Source: Amycolatopsis rubida (GTDB lineage Bacteria; Actinomycetota; Actinomycetes; Mycobacteriales; Pseudonocardiaceae). From it: DNA of 64,000 bases. The notes under the pieces were generated by a model. It saw only the letters and a list, made by a program, of their open reading frames with translations. It was not told where the DNA came from and did not search any database. Made by a program: the position numbers and the translations under genes. This document shows positions 1-7,305 of the stretch, piece after piece (within the stretch, counting starts at the first letter, position 1; the number at the start of each line of letters is the position of its first letter). The DNA lies in assembly GCF_900115345.1 (NCBI RefSeq), contig NZ_FOWC01000005.1:1-64000 (forward strand), written 5' to 3'.

Positions 1-73
1 CCACCGCACCACCGCACCACCGCACCACCGCACCACCGCACCACCGCACCACCGCACCACCGCACCACCGCAC
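1..73. repeat. 8-bp tandem repeat at the window edge
   Basis: Nine head-to-tail copies of the 8-base unit CACCGCAC, running off the left edge, so its full length is unknown. The unit is not a multiple of three, so the array would change frame if it lay in a gene. Bases 74-332 after it hold no gene I can support, only the presumed leader of the KAP gene. Confidence 0.9.
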
Positions 74-332
74 CGAGTGAGGGCGGCCAGGCGGGTCAGG
101 TCGCGCAAGCGGGCTCGTGCAGCCAGGCCGCCCGGGGAAGGGGCTGCCGATGCCGCGGCTCGCGCAAGGCCGAGCCCGGCAGGTCGGCGAGGCTCACGGG
201 CGCGGCAGTGCTTCACCCGGTGCACCGGAACCACACGCCGGCCGAAAGGGCGGAGTCCGAGCGCGGCAGCGGTGCTGGTGGCTAGGCTGGCCGTCCGCGT
301 CGACGTCGAGGTCGTGGAGGCCGCAGGCAGAT

Positions 333-3050
333 ATGGCAGGCACACCCGCACACAACGACTCCGGTTATCTCGGTTCAGCAGGCGGGACCTCGTGCCATGT
401 GGTGCGCACGAACCGTCCGTGGGAATCCGGGATCGATGCCATCGGAGTCTCCGTCGGTGACATCCTCGGCAGCCTCGGCCGCGCCGTCCGCGAACAGTCG
501 CTGGACTCGGGCTGGGATTCGATCGACTACGAGGCGATTGTCCCCGAAAGGCCGTACGTGCTGAGCATCCGCGGCACCGACCGGGGCTCGCTGCGGTTCG
601 CGGTGCTCATGACTCCGCACGAAGGCGGCGGCTCCAGCCCGCCGACGTTGCCGGCGATCGCCACGGCCGCTGAAGCCGGCATTCGTTTCGCAGCGAGGGC
701 GAACTCGAGCGCGTTCGGGTTGCCGCTGCTGGGCACCGGCGATCTCGGATTCAACGAGGAGGAAGTCGCCGCGGTAGTGATTCCAGCGGCGGTCCGGGCG
801 CTTCAGGACACTAGCGGCCTGCGCAGTCTTGTCTTCGTCTGCAACTCCGAGCCTGCGGAAGACGCCATCCGCGCGGCCTGGCACCAGGCGGGCGTCATGC
901 GATTCTCCGCGGTCGAACTGGCCGGCGGCGTCTCGAACGACCTGGTCGATCCGACGCGCGGCATCCCTCTCGAACGCGACCGGCTCGGCGTCGCACCCTA
1001 CGTGTCGATGCTGGCGACGGTGATCGCCGACCGGAGCACTCTGCCGCCGCTGTCGGTCGGGGTGTTCGGCGAGTGGGGGTCCGGCAAGAGCTACTTCATG
1101 GGGCTGATGCGGGCCGAGGTGGGCAGGCTCGCGGGGTCGGGCAATCCGGCTTACTGCCGCGAGATCGTCCAGATCGGGTTCAACGCCTGGCATTACGCGG
1201 ACCGCAATCTGTGGGCCAGCCTCGGCGACGAGATCTTCCGGCAGCTCGCCGGTCCGGGCCCGAATGCGCAGCAGCGGCGTGACCAGCTGCGCGAGGAGCT
1301 GGCCACACGGCTCGATCAGGTCACCGAACTCGAGGACGCGAAGCGGCAGGCGCAGGCGACTGCGGCGAAACTCCAAGCGGATGTCGACAAAGCCGCGCTG
1401 AATCGGAAGGACGCCGCGAGAGTCCTGATCCGGGCGTTGGGCGGCAGCCGGGAAGTGTGGCAGCGCCTCGGGATTCAGGACGAGGCCGAGCAAGGGGCGC
1501 TGCTCGTCGAGCAACTGCGCGGCACGTTGTCCGAAGCCGAGGCATTGCGCAGGTCGCCGAAGGGGCGTTGGGGCAAGGCGGCGCTGGTCGCGTCCGCGGT
1601 CATCCTGCTCGCCGGGTTCTTCGTCGCCGCGATCGTGCCGGTGGCGCGGGAATGGCTGGCCGGGGTCGGCGTCGGGTTCGCCGCGGTGGCGGGCACGGGG
1701 GTCGCGTTGCTGAGCCGGGCCCGGTCGGGATTTCGGGAGTTGCGCGAACTCAGCGAGGATCTCCGCCGCGGCATCGACCGGCGCGCGAGCCGGATGGTCT
1801 CGCCCGAGGTCGCCCGGATGCTCGAGGAGATTCGGCGGGCGGAGACCGATCAGCGGGTCGCCGAGGCGCAACTGGAAGAAGTGGTGGCGAGGGTCGGCGA
1901 ACTCGGCCGGGAGCTGACCGAGCTGACGCCGGGCCGCAATCTTTACGCTTTTCTGGCCGACCGCGCGCACGGCGATTCCTATCGGCGCGACCTCGGGCTG
2001 ATCTCGACCATCCGGAAGGATTTCGAGCAACTGGTCGAGCTCATGGACGATTGGCGCGCGCACCCCGATTCGGCCGGCACCCCGATCGACCGGATCGTGC
2101 TGTACATCGACGATCTCGACCGGTGCGGCGCGCGCCAGGTGGTCGAGGTGCTGGAGGCGGTGCATCTGCTGCTCGCCCTGGAGTTGTTCGTGGTGGTGGT
2201 CGGCGTCGATCCGCGGTGGCTGACCCGGTCGTTGCACAGCCGCTACGACGGGATGCTCGACGATTCCCCGGACGCAGGCAGGCTCGCTTCGCCGGAGGAC
2301 TACCTCGGGAAGATCATCAATCTGCCGTTCGTGCTGCCGACGATGTCCGAGGGGAGCCTGCGCCGCCTGCTGCGGTCGCTGACCGACGACCGCCTGCTGG
2401 AGCCGGCGGGCGAGGAACGGACGCAGCGGAATCCGCCCCCGGCAACGACACTCCCGGACCTGGTTCCCGAGATCGAGGAAGGGTCCGAAGTAGACAGTCA
2501 GAGCCGTCCGGAGCGGGCCGCGGATCCGCCGCGTCCGCTCACGCCCGCGGAGATCGACCTGCTGTCCGAGCTGGACGCGCTGATCAGCACGCCGCGCGAG
2601 GCGAAACGGCTCTTCAACCTGTACCGGATGCTCCGCGCGACCCGGGACCTGTCCGCGGCGTCGCATTTCCTCGGCGACGACACCGAACCTGGTGACTACC
2701 AAGCAGTCGTGGCGCTGCTCGGTCTGCTCACCGCGCCGGGACTCGTGCTCGAAAAGGCACTGGACACGCTGCCGGACCCGGAACGATCGATCACCGGCGG
2801 CCTCGTCCACCGTCCGCCGGATGCCGCCTGGGCCGCGTTCGTGGCCGATTGCGCACCGCGGCGCCACGGCGAGGTCTGGCGGAACCCGGTCGCCGGGACG
2901 CTCTGCGACAGCGAACTGCGGGACTGGCGTCAGCTGCATCGCGGCCTTGCCCACGTTTCGGCCACGCTCCGCATCGACGCGCTTTCCCGGTTCCAGCACT
3001 GGATTCCGGCCGTCCGCCGATTCTCCTACGTGCTCTTCCCCACGACCTGA
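333..3050 (+). CDS. KAP-family P-loop NTPase with macro-like N-terminal region
   Basis: Predicted membrane-associated NTPase of 905 residues. Residues about 50-195 resemble a macro (ADP-ribose-binding) domain; the stretch LPLLGTGDLGFNEEE near residue 130 fits the PALGTG..G..EE loop of that fold. The KAP part follows: Walker A GEWGSGKS (about 246-253), the KAP hallmark FNAWHY (about 283), a hydrophobic double span at about 415-465 inside the ATPase, and Walker B IVLYIDDLDR (about 588). KAP proteins are named after Kidins220 and the phage-exclusion protein PifA, so a conflict role is possible but not shown. I chose ATG 333 because GGAGG lies 12 bases upstream; the frame is open back to 117 but that extension is Arg/Gly-rich and not protein-like. 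The 3' end is part of a duplicated unit (see repeat at 2932-3490). Confidence 0.8.
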   Translation: MAGTPAHNDSGYLGSAGGTSCHVVRTNRPWESGIDAIGVSVGDILGSLGRAVREQSLDSGWDSIDYEAIVPERPYVLSIRGTDRGSLRFAVLMTPHEGGGSSPPTLPAIATAAEAGIRFAARANSSAFGLPLLGTGDLGFNEEEVAAVVIPAAVRALQDTSGLRSLVFVCNSEPAEDAIRAAWHQAGVMRFSAVELAGGVSNDLVDPTRGIPLERDRLGVAPYVSMLATVIADRSTLPPLSVGVFGEWGSGKSYFMGLMRAEVGRLAGSGNPAYCREIVQIGFNAWHYADRNLWASLGDEIFRQLAGPGPNAQQRRDQLREELATRLDQVTELEDAKRQAQATAAKLQADVDKAALNRKDAARVLIRALGGSREVWQRLGIQDEAEQGALLVEQLRGTLSEAEALRRSPKGRWGKAALVASAVILLAGFFVAAIVPVAREWLAGVGVGFAAVAGTGVALLSRARSGFRELRELSEDLRRGIDRRASRMVSPEVARMLEEIRRAETDQRVAEAQLEEVVARVGELGRELTELTPGRNLYAFLADRAHGDSYRRDLGLISTIRKDFEQLVELMDDWRAHPDSAGTPIDRIVLYIDDLDRCGARQVVEVLEAVHLLLALELFVVVVGVDPRWLTRSLHSRYDGMLDDSPDAGRLASPEDYLGKIINLPFVLPTMSEGSLRRLLRSLTDDRLLEPAGEERTQRNPPPATTLPDLVPEIEEGSEVDSQSRPERAADPPRPLTPAEIDLLSELDALISTPREAKRLFNLYRMLRATRDLSAASHFLGDDTEPGDYQAVVALLGLLTAPGLVLEKALDTLPDPERSITGGLVHRPPDAAWAAFVADCAPRRHGEVWRNPVAGTLCDSELRDWRQLHRGLAHVSATLRIDALSRFQHWIPAVRRFSYVLFPTT

Positions 3051-3490
3051 CTTCCCGGGAGACCATCCGGTCCGCGACCCGGACGGTCTCCGCGGAGCAG
3101 GGGTTGTACAGCGGCGCGACCGGCACCAGCCACACCGCGACCTCGCCCACGTATCGACCACACCGCATCAACACGCTCTCCCAGCCCCAGCACTGGATCC
3201 CAGCCGTCCACCACGCACCACCCCACGACCTGACTACCCAGAAGACCAACCAGCCCGCGCCCCAGACGCACCCGCCGGAGCAGAGTCACTTTCGGCTGCA
3301 CAGCGGCGCGACCGGCACCAGCCACACCGCGACCTCGCCCACGTATCGACCACACCGCATCAACACGCTCTCCCAGCCCCAGCACTGGATCCCAGCCGTC
3401 CGCCACGCACCACCCCACGACCTGACTACCCAGATGACCATCCGGTCCGCAACCCAGACGGGACCCGCAGAGCAGGGTCACTTTCGGTTG
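2932..3490. repeat. Three ~190-bp units built from two convergent gene ends
   Basis: Unit A is the last ~120 bases of the KAP gene plus a hairpin. Units B (from about 3109) and C (from about 3301) repeat that gene end followed by a few codons of the 3' end of the opposite-strand ABC permease gene (reading ..SRK/..NRK-stop on the minus strand). B and C match over about 138 bases with only two differences that I can see (3109-3246 against 3301-3438), so that duplication is recent; A is more diverged and has an 11-base insertion. The landmark CAGCACTGGAT recurs at 2994, 3188 and 3380. No gene lies between 3051 and 3477. Confidence 0.85.
3059..3090. terminator. Bidirectional terminator hairpin of the KAP/ABC junction
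   Basis: Inverted repeat GAGACCATCCGG / CCGGACGGTCTC with one mismatch and an 8-base loop, 8 bases after the KAP stop. It can serve both the KAP gene and the leftward ABC operon. The equivalent positions in the two downstream repeat units have lost the pairing. Confidence 0.55.
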
Positions 3491-4323
3491 TACAGCCGCA
3501 TCGTCAGCGTCCCGAACACTGCGGTCAGCGCGACCGACGCGATCAGCGTCCAGGTGATGGCGCCGCCGTCCCAGGCTCCGGACATCATCGAGCGCACCGC
3601 GGTCACCAGGTGGCTGATCGGGTTGGCCGAGACGCCGGCCTGGAGCCAGCCGGGCATGGTGGACGGGTCGACGTAGATGTTGCTGAGGAACGTCAGCGGC
3701 ATGATCACCATCATGCTGACGCCCATCACCGACTTCTCGGACCTCAGCAGCAGCCCGAACATCGTCCACACCCAGGACAGCCCGAACGAGAACACCAGCA
3801 GCAGCAGGACTCCCGCGGCCACGCCGCCGACGCCGCCGTCCGGGCGGAAGCCCAGGATCAGGCCTACCACCATGATCACCACGGACGCGATCAGGTACCG
3901 CAGCACGTCGCCGAGGAGGTAGCCGACCATCGGGGCGGGACGCCAGATCGGGAGCGTGCGGAAGCGGTCGAACACGCCCTTCTCGATGTCGGTGTTCACC
4001 GCGACGCCGGTGTACATCGTGATCATCACGACGCTCGACGCGAGGATGCCCGGCAGGAAGAACTGCAGGTACTGCGTCGGCGAACCGGCCAGCGCGCCGC
4101 CGAACAAGTACGTGAACATCAACGTCATCATGATCGGGAACGCGGTGACGTCGAACAGTTGCTCCGGCACGTGCTTGATCTTCAGCACCGCCCGCCAGCC
4201 GAAGGAGAACGACGCGGACAGCGCGCTCGGCCGCGGCGGCCGTTCGGTGGCGAGCAGGACCGCGGCCAGCTCGTCCGGTTTCGGGGTCGCGAGGTCGAGA
4301 TCGGGTTCCTTGACGGTGGTCAC
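3478..4323 (-). CDS. ABC-2 type transporter permease (DrrB-like)
   Basis: Integral membrane half of a drug-type ABC exporter, 281 residues. After a ~55-residue cytoplasmic start, about six hydrophobic segments follow, with the ABC-2 loop IEKGVFDRFRTLPIWRP between the early spans and the conserved LTFLSNIYVDPSTMPGWLQ near the end. It starts at GTG 4323, whose GTGA overlaps the stop of the ATPase gene, so the two are translationally coupled; a longer reading frame from 4767 runs through the ATPase gene and is rejected. Paired with a DrrA-like ATPase, it should export a hydrophobic or antibiotic-like compound; the substrate is not visible. Its last codons are copied in the adjacent tandem repeat. 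Confidence 0.9.
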   Translation of the reverse strand: MTTVKEPDLDLATPKPDELAAVLLATERPPRPSALSASFSFGWRAVLKIKHVPEQLFDVTAFPIMMTLMFTYLFGGALAGSPTQYLQFFLPGILASSVVMITMYTGVAVNTDIEKGVFDRFRTLPIWRPAPMVGYLLGDVLRYLIASVVIMVVGLILGFRPDGGVGGVAAGVLLLLVFSFGLSWVWTMFGLLLRSEKSVMGVSMMVIMPLTFLSNIYVDPSTMPGWLQAGVSANPISHLVTAVRSMMSGAWDGGAITWTLIASVALTAVFGTLTMRLYNRK

Positions 4324-5303
4324 GCCGCCTCCTCGGTGGCTGTGCGGTCGGTCAGAGCCAGGAAAACCTCGTCGAGGCTGGGCTGGCCGAGCGAGAACGT
4401 GTCGACGATGACGCCGGCCTTCGCAAGTTCCGCGAGAGCCCGCGACGCGCGGTCGGCGGCGGCTTCGTGCGCGTCCGACGACAGCCGTGCGGTGATCGCG
4501 ACCGGGTCGGGATCCAGTTGCACGGTGGCGGACAGCGCGCGTTCCAGCATTTCGGCGGCGGTCGCGCGCTGGTCGGCGTCCCGCAGTCGCACGTGGACGG
4601 CTCCGACTCCGACCGAGGCCTTCAGCTCGCCCTTCGTGCCCTCGGCGATGACCCGGCCGTGGTCGATGACCGCGATCCGCGACGCCAGCTGGTCGGCCTC
4701 GTCGAGGTACTGCGTGGTGAGCAGGACGGTGGTGCCCTGCGCGACGATCGCGCGGACGATGTCCCACACCTGGTTGCGGCTGCGCGGGTCGAGGCCGGTG
4801 GTCGGTTCGTCGAGGAACAGCACATCCGGCGTGTTGAGGATGCTCGCGGCGATGTCGAGCCGGCGGCGCATGCCGCCGGAGTAGTTCTTCACCTGCCGGC
4901 GCGCGGCGTCGGTGAGCCCGAACGCGGCGAGCAGCTGGGCCGCCCGATCGCGCGCGGCGGCGGTGCGGTGCCCCAGCAGTTTGCCGAGCAGCACCAGATT
5001 CTCTTGCCCGGTCAGGTCTTCGTCGACCGAGGCGTACTGGCCGGTGAGGCTCACCCGGCTGCGCACGGCGTCCGCCTCGCGCACCACGTCGTGGCCGAAC
5101 ACCCGTGCTTCGCCGCCGTCCGGGCGGGACAGCGTGGCGAGCATCCGGACGGTGGTGGTTTTGCCCGCGCCGTTGGGCCCGAGGACGCCGTACACGGTTC
5201 CGGCGGGCACCACGAGGTCGACCCCGTCGACCGCACGGGTCTCGCCGAACACTTTGACGAGCCCGGAAGTCTCGATCGCCGGTTCCCCGGCAGCGTTGCT
5301 CAT
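4320..5303 (-). CDS. ABC transporter ATP-binding protein (DrrA-like)
   Basis: Cytoplasmic ATPase of 327 residues that energises the permease encoded next. Walker A GPNGAGKTT at 42-50, signature YSGGM at 141-145, Walker B VLFLDEP at 161-167, then a long C-terminal extension ending with the QPSLDEVFLALT motif typical of DrrA/multidrug exporters. ATG 5303 has the strong site GGAAGGA upstream. It lies 24 bases after the FMN reductase gene and overlaps the permease by four bases, making a three-gene operon. Daunorubicin-type resistance is the best-known role of the family; here the drug is unknown. Confidence 0.92.
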   Translation of the reverse strand: MSNAAGEPAIETSGLVKVFGETRAVDGVDLVVPAGTVYGVLGPNGAGKTTTVRMLATLSRPDGGEARVFGHDVVREADAVRSRVSLTGQYASVDEDLTGQENLVLLGKLLGHRTAAARDRAAQLLAAFGLTDAARRQVKNYSGGMRRRLDIAASILNTPDVLFLDEPTTGLDPRSRNQVWDIVRAIVAQGTTVLLTTQYLDEADQLASRIAVIDHGRVIAEGTKGELKASVGVGAVHVRLRDADQRATAAEMLERALSATVQLDPDPVAITARLSSDAHEAAADRASRALAELAKAGVIVDTFSLGQPSLDEVFLALTDRTATEEAA

Positions 5304-5327
5304 GTCTTTTTCCTTCCCCTCAGTTCT

Positions 5328-5897
5328 TCATCCGCGATACGGCCGCGCGCGCCGGCCGTCGCGCAGCGCGAGTCCCCACCAGATCAGTTCGTCCAGTAGA
5401 GCAGAGGCCGCGTGGCCTGCGGATTCGCCGTGCGGACCCGCGCCGGGGTCGTCGCATTCGTGCTCAAGCAGGTCGAGACACACCGAATCCCGCACCGTCG
5501 CCGTGTGCAGTTCGGTGAAGACATCCCGAAGATGCTCCACCGCGTAGCGGCCTCCCGCGCGGTAGCCGTAGGAGACGAAGCCGACCGGTTTGGCCCGCCA
5601 TTCCTCGTACGCGCAGTCGATCGCCTGCTTCAGCGACGCCGGGAAGCTGCGGTTGTACTCGGGCGTGACCACCACATACGCCTCGGCCGCCGCGATCCGC
5701 TTCGCGAACCCGGCCATGACGGCCGTCGGCTCGGCAGGCAGCCGGGCCGGGATCGCGAACGTCGCGAGGTCGAGCACGTCGAGCACCGCCCCGCCGTGCC
5801 CGGCGGCCCGCTCGACGAACCATCGTCCGATCTCACCGCCGGCCCGGCCTTCCCGGGTGCTGGCGACGAGCACGGCTACCCGCAGCTCCTCGTCCAC
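5328..5897 (-). CDS. NAD(P)H-dependent FMN reductase family protein
   Basis: Flavodoxin-fold oxidoreductase of 189 residues. The N-terminal LVASTREGRAGGEIGRWF forms the FMN phosphate loop and TPEYNRSFPASLKQAID is the family signature around residue 90. Members reduce FMN, quinones or azo dyes. The GTG start at 5897 has only a weak ribosome site. First gene of the operon with the two ABC genes (24-base gap), which suggests a role in handling redox-active or quinone-like compounds that the exporter removes. Two phased direct repeats lie directly upstream. Confidence 0.85.
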   Translation of the reverse strand: MDEELRVAVLVASTREGRAGGEIGRWFVERAAGHGGAVLDVLDLATFAIPARLPAEPTAVMAGFAKRIAAAEAYVVVTPEYNRSFPASLKQAIDCAYEEWRAKPVGFVSYGYRAGGRYAVEHLRDVFTELHTATVRDSVCLDLLEHECDDPGAGPHGESAGHAASALLDELIWWGLALRDGRRARPYRG

Positions 5898-5908
5898 ATT
5901 TCTTGGGC

Positions 5909-5939
5909 GCCAGATTGGTGCGCGATGCTGCCAGATTGG
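5909..5939. promoter_or_regulatory. Phased direct repeats, candidate operator
   Basis: GCCAGATTGG occurs at 5909-5918 and again at 5930-5939, 21 bases (two helical turns) apart, just upstream of the FMN reductase/ABC operon and in the 218-base gap facing the divergent small gene at 6116. That spacing suits two regulator dimers on one face of the DNA. The regulator is not in the window. Confidence 0.4.
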
Positions 5940-6115
5940 ATCTAGCAGGGCGTTTGTGCTGCTCAGCGAGCCAGGGAAGAGTGCCCGCGAGTCCGCTGGA
6001 CGGCAGCGGGGAGAGACGCAAGAACGGATCTGGCGCGTTCTCTTCGCGGCGGCAGTCAGCGGCTCACCGCCGCGGCGCCAGCCCCGAAACCGCCATCGCG
6101 GGCAGGATGACCCGC

Positions 6116-6355
6116 ATGGACACGGATCTGCCCACAGTCAGTGTGCGTTTGCGGCGCGCCGATGCCGTGGTGCTGTTCGACTGGTTGATGACCGTCGACC
6201 TGGACACGGTGCCCATCACACATCCAGCGCAGAAGCAGGCGCTAGCCGATCTGCTCTCCGGCTTGGAATACCTGACCGACAGCGACGTCGCTCAATCCAC
6301 GGCTGAGGAAATCGAGGCCGCGCAGGCGGAGGTCGCCAAGGACATGGGCTGGTAG
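6116..6355 (+). CDS. Small conserved-looking protein of unknown function
   Basis: 79 residues, starting MDTDLPTVSVRLRRADA and ending KDMGW, mainly predicted alpha-helical, with no transmembrane span, cysteine pair or known motif. Start ATG 6116 has GGCAGG 9 bases upstream; ATG 6107 is an in-frame alternative three codons earlier. It stands alone, divergent from the FMN reductase operon and convergent with the ROK kinase gene. I do not recognise a family and propose no function. Confidence 0.6.
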   Translation: MDTDLPTVSVRLRRADAVVLFDWLMTVDLDTVPITHPAQKQALADLLSGLEYLTDSDVAQSTAEEIEAAQAEVAKDMGW

Positions 6356-6417
6356 CCGCTAAGACTTGGTACCCGTGACCGGCGAGGCGCGGAAACAACC
6401 CCGCCGGTCACGGAGAC

Positions 6418-7305
6418 TCACTCCCGCAACGCCAACGCCACCGCGCCCAGCAGCGAAGCGTCCTGGTCGAACCGCGCGGGCACCAGTTCCGGCGGGAATG
6501 GCACCGCCGCGGTCAACCGCTCCCGCAAAGCGGGCAGCAGCACGTCAGCCGACCGGACCAGCCCGCCGCCGACCGCGATCCGGGCGGGGTCGAAGGCGAT
6601 CGCCAGGTTGGCCACGTGCATGGAAAGCTCGTCCAACGCCGAAGCGACCAGCTCCTTGGCCTCCGTGTTTTCCCGTGCCAAGGCAAACAACTCCCCCGCC
6701 GTGACCGGGCGGCCGAGCAGCGCGGTTGCCCGCGTGCCCAGCCACCGGCCTCCGACGGCTTCTTCCAGCGGCGCCGCTCCGCTGGCGAAACCGTCGGCGT
6801 CGTGCGGGGTGCGCAGGTTGTACCCGATCTCCCCGGCCGCCCCGTTCGCGCCGGTCAGCAGGCGGCCGCCGACCAGGACCGCGGCGGCGATTCCGGTGCC
6901 GAGGGACAGGAAGACCGCGGGGTCGGCTCCCTTCAGCGTGCCCCAGGTCCATTCCGCCAGTGCCGCGGCTTTGGCGTCGGTGCCCACCGCGACCGGAACG
7001 GCGGGGAAGGCTGCCGACACCAGTTCGGCCAGGCGGAGTTCTTCCCAGCCGGGCACGTTCGGGGCCAGCAGGATCCGGTCCGGCAGCACGATTCCCGGGC
7101 TGACCACGCCGATCGCGGCCAGCGGGGTACCGGAAACCAGCTCGGCGGCGGCGGCCAAAGCCCGCGTGACCACCTGTTCGGCGCCCGCTTCGGCGTCGGT
7201 TTCCAGGCGGCGGGCCGCCAGCAGGACGCCGGTCCGGTCGGACAGACCCAGCGCCACTTTCGTGCCGCCGAAGTCGATGCCCAGGATCAGGTCTTCCGAT
7301 GTCAC
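6418..7305 (-). CDS. ROK-family sugar kinase (probable glucosamine/glucose kinase)
   Basis: Cytoplasmic ATP-dependent hexose kinase, 295 residues. ILGIDFGGTKVALGL at the N-terminus is the phosphate loop, LSLGTGIAAAVLVGG is the second ATP motif, and GAAGEIGYN is in the place of the ROK signature; the usual zinc-binding CxCGxxGC cluster is absent. There is no N-terminal DNA-binding domain, so it is an enzyme rather than a ROK repressor. GTG 7305 overlaps the csxA stop by four bases. The context, directly after an exo-glucosaminidase and a permease, makes D-glucosamine the likely substrate, by inference. Confidence 0.85.
   Translation of the reverse strand: MTSEDLILGIDFGGTKVALGLSDRTGVLLAARRLETDAEAGAEQVVTRALAAAAELVSGTPLAAIGVVSPGIVLPDRILLAPNVPGWEELRLAELVSAAFPAVPVAVGTDAKAAALAEWTWGTLKGADPAVFLSLGTGIAAAVLVGGRLLTGANGAAGEIGYNLRTPHDADGFASGAAPLEEAVGGRWLGTRATALLGRPVTAGELFALARENTEAKELVASALDELSMHVANLAIAFDPARIAVGGGLVRSADVLLPALRERLTAAVPFPPELVPARFDQDASLLGAVALALRE

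Noticed and set aside
375..3161. 928-codon minus-strand frame opposite the KAP gene
   Set aside because: Shadow frame without motifs; the plus strand has all the KAP signatures.
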